DNA of 64,000 bases from Narthecium ossifragum (lineage: Eukaryota > Streptophyta > Magnoliopsida > Dioscoreales > Nartheciaceae): the NCBI GenBank assembly GCA_963920575.1, contig OY986971.1, positions 23,578,145 through 23,642,144 on the forward strand, in the 5' to 3' direction. Positions 21,448 through 32,514 of this stretch are shown here, piece after piece. Each line of letters begins with the position of its first letter. The first letter of the stretch is position 1. The position numbers and the translations under genes are program-made. Under the pieces are notes generated by a model. That model was not told the DNA's origin, did not search any database, and worked only from the letters and a program-made list of their open reading frames with translations.

Positions 21448-21690
21448 CGGGGAGGATTAGGACTATTGGAGCAGAGATGAGAGCCAGGATCTCTCTAAAA
21501 AGCGCGTGGTCGGCGGACCTCGTTCTATGGCTGCTCTTCATGGGAGAACAGCGGACAGCAAGTTACAACAAATAGGATAATGACAAGGATACAGAAGGTT
21601 TTCCAAGTTTGCTCCCGTCTTTGTATTTGGTTGCATGATAGGCATATGATTTTTCTCCACATTTTAGCTATATGTAGAAGGGTTCTGTTT

Positions 21691-21790
21691 TGGGTACATG
21701 GCATGTACCCATGTACACAGATCGGGATGTGTGCCCGATTCAATCCAACGGTAGGGATCTGTGTACATGGGTACATCCCATGTACACATA
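21691..21790. mobile_element. Short palindromic MITE-like hairpin upstream of the zinc-finger gene
   Basis: A perfect 20-bp inverted repeat, TGTACCCATGTACACAGATC (21704-21723) and its complement (21756-21775), has a 32-base loop. Outer arms continue imperfectly as GGGTACATGGCATGTACCC and GGGTACATCCCATGTACAC. It lies about 250 bp upstream of the zinc-finger start codon, within its likely promoter. Confidence 0.6.
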
Positions 21791-21965
21791 TCTTTTTCCT
21801 ATGTAGAAACCTACCCTCTTATCGTTTATCATATAAAATACCTTATTTATCAATTAAACTAGAACTACTTGACTTCAACTTTCATGAACACGCGTTACCT
21901 TTAACCTCTAAACATGGTTAACTCTGTCTTATTTGAAATATAACTAACCAAAATGCCATTATCAT

Positions 21966-22457
21966 ATATATATACTAGTTATGCCCCCTGTCACATGGCA
22001 GGGTAACCACTAATCCCACCCCAATAACCACCCAATAACTCCCTCCCACTAACCCCCTTAACCTAGGATTATCATGCCACATAGGCTCCACCTAGGACAT
22101 TCTTCCGTCACGTAGAACAACGAAAGGTTAATTTATAGCCATATATAAGGATGATATATGGATTTTTGTGATGATATTAAATGGAGGGAAAATATCGTCA
22201 AATAACATATAAAACTGATTGCATGTTACCTCATATAGTTTTTCACGGGTTCAATAAGGTAATTTTCTATAATAAATAATAAGGAATGTAGTTTTATGTA
22301 ATATTATTAAAATATAGATGGCAAGATGAAGAAAAAAAAAGACCCTTGGCATTAATTTATTATCTGAGATAACTTCAATTGATTTTTAAAGGTATGAACT
22401 AGCTCATATCTTTGATGTAGCTTTTATCGAAAAGCTTCCAGCATAATGTTGCATTAC
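21966..22457. other. Dispersed repeat fragment and AT-rich DNA
   Basis: The stretch from 21973 (ACTAGTTATGCCCCCTGTCA) through ~22120 has the same layout as 15390-15530: a CTAG start, a GGCA(C/G) motif, then GGTAACCAC and repeated CCACCCAA/CCCACTA motifs. They are probably two members of one repeat family of unknown class. The remainder to the LINE insertion site is AT-rich with no gene. Confidence 0.4.
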
Positions 22458-23054
22458 ATCCTCTGTGCTGACAATTCTTGCGAGGGGAGCGATGAGCGCA
22501 GCTCTTGGGAGCGATACCCCTGTGAGTGAGTCCTCTGTCCATCCATGGCCGCCATTGGTCCCGGGCCCGGAGCCGGTACCGCCGGACAAAGGTGGTCCTT
22601 GTCTAGGTTCAGTGAGTGTGGCGAGCGGTCCTCATCCTGTTCCAGTTAGTGTGGCGAGTGGGTTTGTGTGCGGTTCTGGTGGCCCTTCATCCTGGGCTCA
22701 GGTGGCTGGGTGGCGGAGGGAAGCAATGGAGCTAGTCTCAGTCAGTGAGTTGAAGCGGATCCAGAGTCTCTACCCTGATAGAGTTGTTGTTCCGGAGGAG
22801 GTGTTGGAGAGGGGTAGGAAGCGTTGGAGCTTCTCCCTATTTGGGTGATTCTTAGGTGGAGGTGTGGGTTTGGAGTTCCTTCGGCGCCGCTTGGCTGGGA
22901 TGTGGCGGACGAGGGAACCGTTCAATGTGACGGATCGGTTGGATGATGTGTTCGTCTTCAAATTTGCGTGTGAGGAAGATATGGCCATGGTCCTTACTGG
23001 TGGTCCTTGGCTGGTGAATGGAAAGACCCTCGCTCTGCTCCGCTGGTGGGATAA

Positions 23055-25431
23055 TGTCGCGCCCCGACCCGCGAAAGCCCAACCGGGCCGGGCGACGCGA
23101 ACCGGAACCTACAAAACGCGGAAAACAAAGCTGGCGAGGGTTCCCTCTAACCTATCGGTCTCCCTAGCAATTCATCAAAAGCATCCCCAAAAAGATAATG
23201 ATAATTAATAAGCCTCGAACCACAGATTAAAAACTCAAAGTATTAATATACATATCCTCGGAGAGGGGAAGATTCAAATACAACATTACTCCCGTAGGAG
23301 ACTATCTAACTTAGGGTATAAAAGCAATAAACGATCACCACCTCTCAAGCCCACCTGGCGCCGCCGCACCGCCAACCAACTGCCCGGTAGGGGCCACAGA
23401 AGAAGAACTGCCGCCTGCACCTGCAAACGCAGCCCGGGTAGGTGTGAGCACTAAGCTCAGTAGGGATCTACACTACGACACACAGAAGGAAGAGGGAAAC
23501 GCAAGAGTGTCGCCCTCGAGTAGGATCTGGGTGTATACAGGGGTCCCATAACCCCACCGCGTGTCCCTGGTGCCCAGGAGCAGCACACAGTAAGCTCAAT
23601 AAACACTGCTGACTCACATGCAGGTAACCGGCACTGCATGCGGGAAATGGCACCGCTGAGGGGGCCGTTTCCACCACTCAAGAGTCGACACAGTGGAACA
23701 CCGGCTACACCTCAGCCTCCGACTCGAGGCCGACACGACCTCTACAAACATCAAGCCATAAGTGCTCCAGTCATCTAAGCCTATCATCGAATCGACTGGA
23801 CACTACCATTCAAACCGGGTCCAAACTACCCAACCCCGGTCCTAGGGCTAAGTCCGAGCTTCCAGCCTCAGGACGGCGACCCAGAGATCACCCACGCCCT
23901 AACCAATGCAACTAATGCACAATCAACAATGCATGCTATGACATACACAACCAGAAGATAGGCATGCAACAGTATGACAAATATCATATAAGTCAACCGG
24001 ATCGCTGCAGCGGTACTACCGACCGCTGCCAGCCGATCCGCAGTGGGTCCCGGCATTACGACGGTACCGCGACCGTCAACCGCGGACTCCTGCAACGGGA
24101 AGCGACCCCGAAAACGATGATGAACAAAACACAATATAATATTATATTCCGAAATATAATATTATATTCGAAAACACCCAAAGCCTCTACTTAGGGGCTA
24201 ATTGATCCCGTCGATCCGACATTCAAACGACGTCGGATTCAAGATCCAACTTAACCACCAGTAGGTGTATATACCAGGATCATCATATCCAAATTTCATA
24301 AAAATCCAACGGTTGGATTAACGGGAAACGTTAATCAAAAATCGCTGATTAAACCAACTTACCCTTTAATTGCTGCAACGCAGCCCTCCAGAAAACAATT
24401 CACCAGAAATCATACATAAATCTGAAAAATACGAAACAAGATGGAATGGAAAGCTAAAGCGTAGAGCTACAACTCTTATGTTTATTAAATGCCAAGATTA
24501 TGTACTTGCCGGCCGGAAAACTCGCCGGAAGCCGGCTGTTTCTCAAGAACAGCAGAAAACCAGAAATCCGAGACTAATCATCCATAAAACCTACTCAAAT
24601 CTCAACTGATTAACATGAAACTCAAATCAGTTATTCTACAAGGCATAAGGAATCCAACAAAGCAAGGATCAACAAGATCCAACGGCTAGATCTCAAGAAA
24701 ACCCGAAAAGAACATCAGTAGGTATAACCCTACCTAGCTGCGCTTTCCTCGGCTGATTCCCCGCAATTTGATCGCCAACAAGCTGCCAAATCACACCAGG
24801 AGCCTTTCTCTCGTTGTCACAAATCCAACGAGCCAAAGAACACCCAATTTGGTGGCCGGAGGAGGGAGAACGGAGGGAAAGAAGCTCGCCGGCGGTAAAG
24901 GGAAGAAACAGAGCACCGCGGGAAAGAGAGAAGGAGGGAAGAAGAAGAGAAGGAGAAGGAGGAAGAGGAGGGGGAGAAAAGAGGGGAAAGGGGGAGGGGA
25001 AAGCCGGGAAAGAGGGGAAAAAGTTGGGGGAGGGGAGGAGAAAGTCCTCCCCCTCTGACAGGGGAGAACGACGGCCGTCGGTGGCCGTCCTCGCGAAGCA
25101 GAAAACCAACCGACCTATGAATGATCGATCCTTCCTCAAGGGAGGATCGATCCTTCATGCCGATTCACAAGGCTTTCTGGCACGAAGAGGATCGATCCCT
25201 TAGCCATAGAGGATCGATCCTTTGTGTGCTGAAAGCTAAACTTGGGCAAGAACTCAAGCCCAAGTCCGGATCTTTCGATCCCGGGTCCACCTAGCCATTC
25301 TAAACAAACACTAACACATACAAGGCCAGTGTGTGCACACGCGGGTGTGAAACAAACCAACAAGGCGCAATTTACCAAATTGCCCTTGCGGTCTACAACG
25401 AGCCACAGGGGGAGAGGGGCAGGTCCTCACA
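23055..25431. mobile_element. Solo LTR (or small LTR element) nested in LINE ORF1
   Basis: The insertion begins TGTCGCGCCCCG and ends GGTCCTCACA (TG...CA) and is flanked by a perfect 5-bp duplication GATAA (23050-23054 and 25432-25436). Joining the flanks restores the LINE ORF1 frame, which proves the limits. At 2377 bp with no coding region it is most likely a solo LTR of a large-LTR gypsy element; a non-autonomous element with its own small LTRs is an alternative. It contains a homopurine tract (24855-25050), four ATCGATCC palindromes (25120-25225) and paired AATATAATATTATATT palindromes (24133-24170). Confidence 0.85.
24855..25050 (+). repeat. ~195-bp purine-rich tract
   Basis: Almost every base on the plus strand is A or G (GGAGGAGGGAGAA, GAAGGAGGGAAGAAGAAGAG, GGGAAAGGGGGAGGGG and so on), with a few interruptions. 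Such tracts can form triplex DNA. It lies in the solo LTR. Confidence 0.85.
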
Positions 25432-26831
25432 GATAACTTCCGGGCAACAGTGGCTGACTTTGACAAGCTCTTGGTGTGGATGAGGATGCCTGGCATGTCT
25501 CAAGAGCATTTGGAGAAGGAGGCGCTGGTTACGATAGCGGCTCGTGCTGAGACATCGGTTGCTGTGGATGCGGCCACCACTTTTGTTGATCGGAGTAAGT
25601 ATGCTAGGGTTTGTGTTGAGGTGGACCTTGTAAAATCGGTGAGGATAGGAACGATTGTGGGCTGGGGTGCCGGATGTGGACCGTGGTTGCTTCACTCAGC
25701 CTTTTGCTTATGAAAATATGGTGATTTGCTCGGTATGTGGCCGATTTGGGCATGGGAGACGTTATTGTGACCAGCGGGGGATTCCTAGGGAGAGTAGTCA
25801 GGCTGGGGAGGAGAATAGGGAGGAGGTTATGGTGGATGCCTCCCAAGGTGAGGGTGGGTCTCCAGTGGCACGGAAAGATCCGGTGCTGGTGCTTGGTGTT
25901 ATTGCTGGGCAAGGGGACCCCAAGGGCAAGGCAAAGATGGCTGAGGTACTTGGAGGGGATCATGCTAGTTCAGAGGAGTTGTTTGGTGGAGAATGGACAA
26001 CGGTTCAAACGTATAGGCGTCGGGGGCGTACTTCTGGTGGTTCGACGGGTGGTGTTGGTGGCCGGTTTCAAACTTTGCGGGATCTCAGGGAAGATGATGG
26101 TGTAGGTTATGGGTTGCAGGACCAACATACCACTAGAGAGCACCCTAGAGTGGTCAACCAATGGGTGAAGCGTGGGGACTCACGTCAACGTAACGGTATA
26201 GAAAAGGGTGACGTCACTGGACATGCTGAAAATGAGGACATTGTGAAGGTTCGAGACTATGTCAGTGGAGGTGCATATGTTGAGCATGATGGTGAGAGGA
26301 GCGTTGTTAATGGGGTTGTCTCACGTGGCAGTAATGGCTTTCATTCAGGGTCACGGGGTGGGCTTAGGGCCCAACCTGTCCGAGTTAATTGTGGGCTGGA
26401 ATTCTCTAAGACATACCAGATGGAGGACGTCTAAGCTCTTTTCTCTTCAGGAGATGGCTTGGTATGCCAAGCAGAATGGACCGGCTCATAGGTCGGGCCC
26501 ATTAGTGATTCCCAAGGGTTATAGGGCGAGTACGGCCTTTGAACATGGGCTTGATGACTCAAGGCCAGACCATCAGGGAGTGAGCTCCTCTCTAAATGTG
26601 TTTGTGGGAGCGTTGCTCCAAGAACCTTCTCCTTCTATCTTGAAGGGTCCTGACGAGGAGATCTAAGGCATGGAGGAATCTGAAGAAGATGCTGAGCCGC
26701 CGGGGTGTCACAGTGCTATGGAGCTTATGGCTGTTGGGACGGAGGGTGATCTGTGTATGGTGGATGTTGACAGGGGTAAGTTGAAGAGAACAAGGTATAT
26801 TAGCCCTGATGGGGCTCTCCCCTCTGTTTGA

Positions 26832-29800
26832 ATGGCTAATCTCATTGTGTGGAACTGCCACGGGATTGGGCTTATGAGAGCAGTTCGTTCGTGGAGACGG
26901 TTGTGTGTAGAGAAGAAGCCGGATGTTTTGGTGCTGCTTGAGGTGGTGGTGAGAGCAGAGCAAATGGTATTCATTGAAGAGAAATTAGGGCCGGATTGGA
27001 GGGCTTTTCTCTTGCCGTCCAAGAGACGTTGTGGAGGTATACTGGCTGTGTGGAAGGTCTCTTTTGATTCTGTATCTTTCGTTTCTTTTACTGATCAAGT
27101 CATTCATGGGTTGGTTACTACGGAACGATGGGGTCAATGGTTTTTCTCTATAGTTTATGTTGCCCGTGATAGAAGGAATAGGATGTTGCTGTGGGAAACT
27201 CTTCAGAAGATCAATTCCTCTAGTTGGCCACATTTGATTGTTGGGGATTTTAGTGTTTTGTTGATGCCATCTGAAAAGAGAGGAGGTGCGGATTTCAAGT
27301 TCACCAAGGCTGTTGGGGACTTTCTGAACTTTATTGAGGGTGATCGCCTACTGATTTTGGTTTCACGGGGCCTTCTTTTACGTGGTACAAGAGGTTGTGG
27401 GGTGCAAAGAAGGTTTTCGAGCGGTTGGACAGAGGATTGAGCAATGCTCTGTGGCGTGCTTGGTTCTTTGCTGCAAAGGTGCACCATTTGAATAGATTTG
27501 GGTCTGATCATAGGGCCCTTATGATTTCTCTCCATGCGGAGCAGATTGTGCAAGGACCACAGGCCTTTCGGATGCAACAATTGTGGATTGATCATCCAAT
27601 TTTTCGTAAGGCTGTGGTACAAGCATGGAAGCGTCAAAGAAAAAGGTCAAAGCAGTATGTTTTTAAAGGGAGACTTATGGAGCTTTGTAACACAGTTAAG
27701 TTTTTGAGTAAAAGAGATTCCTTTGATATCTTGAATACCCATCGTAATTTGTAGCTTCATCTTCAAAGTCTGTATCTTCAAGAAGATGATGGCACACTGT
27801 CACAGGAGGAAGAGGATAGATTGCAGATGGTTGAGAATCGGCTTGAGGCTCTTTAGCAGCAACATGAGGTCTATGTGGGACAGTTCAGGAGAAAAAAATG
27901 GGTTTTGGAAGGAGACCGGAACTCTCATTCTTTCCATCAATCCTTGTGGTCCAGAAGTTAGCAAACAAAAATTAAGGAGATTCTTGTTGATGGAGGAGGA
28001 GTTCTGGATGATTCGGCTGCTATTGAGGGTGCTTTTATTGCATTCTACCAGCAACTTTGGAAGGATCGTGATCGAGGCCTTCAGATTGTGCTTCCAGTGC
28101 TCCCAAAAATTTCTGTCGAAGAGGGGGAAAGCCTGTTGTTACCAGTGACTGATGAGGAGATTAAGAATGCTCTGTTGCAGATGGGGCATAATAAAACCCC
28201 TAGCCCGGATAGTATTCCATTTGAATTCTTCATCAAGCATTGGGATATTATAGGAGATGATATGATGTTTTTGGTGCGGAAATTCTTTAAAACTGGAAAG
28301 CTAGCTAAGAACTGGAATGATACGTTTGTGTGTTTTGTTCCGAAACGACAGAATCCGAGGAAGATAAAGGACTTTAGACCCATTAGTTTGTGCAATGTGG
28401 GTTATAAAGTGATTTCTTCGATCTTAGCTCGAAGGATGCAGATGTGTTTGGGGTCCTTGGTGAGCAGCGAACAGTCTGCGTTCATTTCGGATAGATCAAT
28501 CCTTGATAATGTAGGGGCCGCGCAGGAACTTTTGCACTCCTTGAAGTATGCTCCGAAGCAGAAGCCCTTAATGGCGGTTAAAATTGACTTGCAATCTGCT
28601 TATGATTCAGTCCAATGGAGATTCCTGTGAAAGGACTTGTTGGCAATTGGATTCCCATGTCGATGGGTGGAGTGGATCATGGAGTGTGTGACCACTGCCA
28701 AGTTCTCTTTGCTTATTAATGGGAAGGTTTGTGGATTGTTTCCATCTAAGCGTGGGTTGTGGCAGGGTGATCCGATATCACCTTACCTGTTCTTACTGGT
28801 GCAAGAAATTCTATCCTAGATTCTTCGACAACCTTTGTTTGCTTTAGAAGGAGTCCAGTATCAACATGGTGAGGTTCAAGTCAGTCATTTGTTTTTTGTT
28901 GACGACTGCTTCTTTATCTCACGTGCTTGTAGACTTGAGGCCAAGAAGCTTAAGAATGCTCTGCGAAGGTTCCATTATATGTCAGGGCTTAAAGCTAACC
29001 CAGATAAGTCTTGCTTGAAGTTCTCACCTGTGGCATCGAAAGAGAGGCGACGGAAGGTGTTGTTGTGCTTTGGCTTTGGGGAGAAAAAAGGCTCGTGGAG
29101 GTATCATGGAGTGCCGGTGGATGAAAATAGGCTCCATGCTCATGATTTTAATGATCTTATTGAAAAAGTTCAGGAGAAGCTTGGGTCTTGGGAGGCACGT
29201 CGTGTGTCAGAGGCGGGACGTGTGGCATTGATTCAGGGGGTTCTTCAAGCACTGTCGATCTACACAATCACAACCACCCCTGTTCCGGAAGTAGTGCTCA
29301 AAAGGATCATGTAGCTGGCTCGTATCTATCTTTGGCGGGGCAAGAAAGGAGGTTTCACAATGGTGTCTTGGGACCATGTTACAAAGCCTAAACTAGAAGG
29401 TGGCTTGGGTCTACGGGACCTAAGTGTTTGGCAGAGAGCCTTTCGCATGAAGAGGATTTATGATCTGATGAGTGGTAGACAGTCTCTTTGGAGTTTGATT
29501 GTGAGAGCTAAGTACTTGGTGGAGGACCTGCTTCCAAAGGCCAAGGCACCGAGATATGCCTCTGCTCATTGGCGTGCGTTGTGTGCTGCCATGAGGAGGC
29601 TACGTGAAGGACTGCACTGGGCCCCTGCAGTGGACAGCTCCTTGAGTGTGCTACATTACTGGTGGATCCTAGGTGATCCGTTGATTAAGTCCCCTTGCTT
29701 GATGACTATTGAGGAGGGTGCTTTGGACTGGACTGTTGGAGATCTTATTACTGATGATGGGCAGTGGAATGAGATTGAGGTAAGGGGGTTGTTCCATAAG

Positions 29801-30873
29801 TCATTAGCGGAGAAGGTGTTGGGTACCAATCTCATGTCAGCCACTATTGGGGACTCCTTCCTTGGATGTGGGGTTCATTAGGTGTGATTACTACTTCTTC
29901 TTGTTATTCCTTTTTAATGGTTAGGGATGGAAAGACAAGTTGTGGGGCAGAGGAACCAAGTAGGTGGAAGAGGGTGTCGGGAGGCCCGGTTGGACCTCGT
30001 GTGAAGCAATTCCTTTGGAGACTGGCGCATGGGAAGATCACCACATTGGAGAAGCTATGGGCGGTGTGTGCCACTAGTGATAGTAGATGCCCGCGGTGTC
30101 ACGAAGAGACTGAATCCATCGAGCACATCTTCACTAGGTGCCCCTGTGCGCGGCGTGTTTGGCAAGGAGTGTTGGAGGGCTCGGGTGTGGATGTGCAGAA
30201 TCTCTCAGTGCATGAATGTTTTGAGTTGCTAGGAGCCTCCTCCAAGGATGATCAGGTATGGATTCTAAAATCTGCTATTGCATATACATTGTGCAATTTA
30301 TGGAGGGCGAGGTGTAGTGTCATTGTGGGAAAGGAGGAGAGGGATTTGGAGTAGGTGATTCATTCTATTCGTTGGCAAGTTAGGGAGTTCGCTCTGCTAC
30401 ATAAGAAACAGAGTCCTCCTGCCTTAGTGTCACCTACTTGGGATGGAGTGAGGATCCAGGTGGATGCTTTTGTCCATGGGAATGAGGAAGCTATTGGTTT
30501 AGGTGCTGTTTGTATTGGTGTCAATGATGAAGTCCTTTGGTCAGCATCTATGGTAGACAAGGCCTCGTCTGTTCTGGAAGCTGAGCTCCTGGCCATTCGG
30601 CATGCATTGTCATTGGCAATTGACAAGGGACTAAAGCAATTGTTAATGGAGGGTGACTCTTTGATTGCGGTGGATATTGTTAATAGAGGAGTCCCTTGGA
30701 TTCGGGAGTATGATTCAATTGTTCGTGACATTTGGTGGTTTATAGGAAGGTTTTCTGATTTCCAATTGATGTATATCCCGCGTGATTTTAATACACGCGC
30801 AGATGATGTAGCTAAGGAAGCTCAACTACAGATGGGTTTGTCGTCTGAGTTGGGTTTTGTAAATGCTGACTAG
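26832..30873 (+). pseudogene. LINE ORF2: endonuclease, reverse transcriptase, RNase H, disrupted
   Basis: The start is ATG 26832 (MANLIVWNCHGIG, the endonuclease N-terminus). The endonuclease continues to about 27750 with a frameshift near 27400 and a stop at 27752. RT blocks include KDFRPISLCNVGYKVISSIL (about 28368), SAYDSVQW, GLWQGDPISPYLF and FVDDCFFIS at the catalytic site. Stops or shifts occur near 28628, 28817, 29312 and 29880. The zinc-binding region is CPRCHEETESIEHIFTRCP (about 30090-30145), and RNase H has VDAFVHGNEEAIGLGAV and VLEAELLAIRHAL with ending DDVAKEAQLQ. This order is the plant L1 type with RNase H. The copy is non-functional. Confidence 0.88.
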
Positions 30874-31025
30874 GTGTTTGTTGTTTTGTTTGGGCGTGTA
30901 GCCCTGTAGCCTTTGGGCTTATTTCATCAAAAAAAAATCCTCTGGGCTGACAGGAATTTTGTTTGCTTTTGTTAGTGTTTCCTAAAAAAGAAACAAAAAG
31001 GAAAAATAGCACATGGGGTGCTAGG

Positions 31026-32317
31026 TGTCACGGGGCGAAAGGGGAGATAAATTTTCGCCTTACCTTTGCCCAGTGATGGCGCCAAGAGACCCCCTTGTCG
31101 CTGCCTGCACACCGCCGCCGCTTGTGCTCCGCTCGCGCGTCGTCTGCACGCCGTCTATGCACACCTTGTGCACTCCGCCTGGCAGCCTGACTGCCTCTTG
31201 ACCAGCCCTCCCTCTTCTTCTTTTTCTTCTTGCACAAAGGCATACCAAGAAGCAAGAACACAAGTATGGCAAAGGGTATGGCCCTCTTCCTTTATTGACC
31301 AAAGATCTTTACCAGAGAATCCCTCATAACTCTCTCTCCCTCTCAAGGTACAAAGATCACTCAATACAAGGAACTCCCAAACCCTAGCCAAAGCCTTGAT
31401 GCCCAACACCTTGCCGGCCTACTCCTTATATAGAGGAATAGTCCTTGGCTTGCTCCAACAAGCCACTCATACAAAGTCTTACTCAAATTCCTGCTTACAT
31501 CTTTATCTAGACAATAGATAAGCATAACATTAAGTCTCCAAACTTAGCTGGACTCTCTCTTGAGTTTGACTTGCTCAAGATAACCATGATCGCTCCTTGA
31601 CTCAAAATAAGACTCCTTCCTATTCGTCTGCGCCAAAAGCCAAGTTTCCCTGAGCCAAAACTGTTATTCCCCATGACATCCCCTATTCCAAGTCGAACGT
31701 ACGTGAGACATTTGAATTTGCTCGGTTGGATTGGCCTCCAAGACACAACCGCCCGGTCTGGCGCGTCGTCTCCTAGTCCATCTCGGAGTCGCGCGTCATC
31801 TTCAAATTCTTCCGTGCCAAAACGGTTTCTGACCGCGTCATCAATCTTGGAGCTTCCATCCCAAGTAGAATTAGATGATTAGCCCACGTGGCTTTCTCCC
31901 AAGCACTTATCGCATCAGCCTAGGCAAGCCAAGTCCTAGTTCGACTCGGACTAGGCGCGTTCTCTCGCGTGCTACGCGCGCGCTCGACCCATGCGCCCTT
32001 TTTGGTCGCCTTGGCGCGTGTCCCGCTCGCTTGATTTGCTCCCGCGCGCGTCATGCTCCGCTAGGCTCGCGCCACACCGCATCCTGGCACGCCGTCTTCC
32101 TCCTTGGCCCGGTCCACCGCGCCATGCTCGGAATTCGTCGTGCCATCTTTGGGAAATGTCGTCTAGTCTCTTTCAAGGATGATTGCTCGTGCGATCATGG
32201 TGTTTCCATGCTGCCCATGGCTTAGTGTGATGCACCGCGCCATGGCCTAGGCCGTGGCTCGTGTCAACTCTGACTGACGCACGCCATGGCCCGGGTCAGG
32301 AGCTCAAGGCCCTGACA
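31026..32317 (-). mobile_element. Solo LTR, 1292 bp
   Basis: It starts TGTCACGGGGC and ends GGCCCTGACA (TG...CA with TGTCA inverted termini) and is flanked by a perfect 5-bp CTAGG duplication (31021-31025 and 32318-32322). A minus-strand TATA box (CTATATAAGG, 31423-31432) suggests transcription leftward. No coding sequence is recognisable. The right half is GC-rich with many GCGCGC motifs. Confidence 0.85.
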
Positions 32318-32514
32318 CTAGGTCGTCAAGCACATGAGGTGTGCCAACCAACGCGAGAGTCAGAAGGTGAAGGATTCTACCATGTCTCAACTCAAGAGGA
32401 CTTTTGGGTGTCCTCCACTTATACCTAAATTAAGCCTACTGGAAGTCAAGAAAGCAATTATACTACTACTATTACTTACTAGACCGATTAAACTACAATT
32501 AAGAGTACTGCTAA

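Larger units (their letters stand above)
22492..26666 (+). pseudogene. LINE ORF1 (DUF4283 and CCHC zinc knuckle), split by an LTR
   Basis: The frame starts at ATG 22492 (MSAALGSDTPVSESS). A TGA at 22846-22848 interrupts it. The DUF4283-like region (FNVTDRLDDVFVFKF, TGGPWLVNGKTLALLRWWD) is cut at 23054 by an insertion and resumes at 25437 (LLVWMRMPGMSQEHLEKEAL, YARVCVEVDL). After a frameshift near 25650 the zinc knuckle CSVCGRFGHGRRYC (about 25732-25773) is in a second frame, and the C-terminal part shifts again near 26400. ORF1 proteins bind the element RNA. The order of blocks matches plant L1 ORF1, so the identification is firm although the gene is dead. Confidence 0.82.
22474..30936 (+). 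mobile_element. Full-length L1-type LINE, decayed, interrupted by a solo LTR
   Basis: The element is bounded by a 16-bp target-site duplication with one mismatch, ATCCTCTGTGCTGACA (22458-22473) and ATCCTCTGGGCTGACA (30937-30952), and ends in an A-run. It holds ORF1 (DUF4283 plus CCHC knuckle) and ORF2 (endonuclease, reverse transcriptase, zinc-binding region, RNase H). Without the 2377-bp nested insertion and its duplicated 5 bp it is about 6.1 kb, a usual length for plant L1 elements. Only 18 bp precede the ORF1 ATG at 22492. Both ORFs are broken by stops and frameshifts, so it is dead. Confidence 0.88.

Noticed and set aside
24817..25203. Lys/Arg/Gly-rich and Ser/Phe-rich frames
   Set aside because: They are translations of the homopurine tract and its complement.
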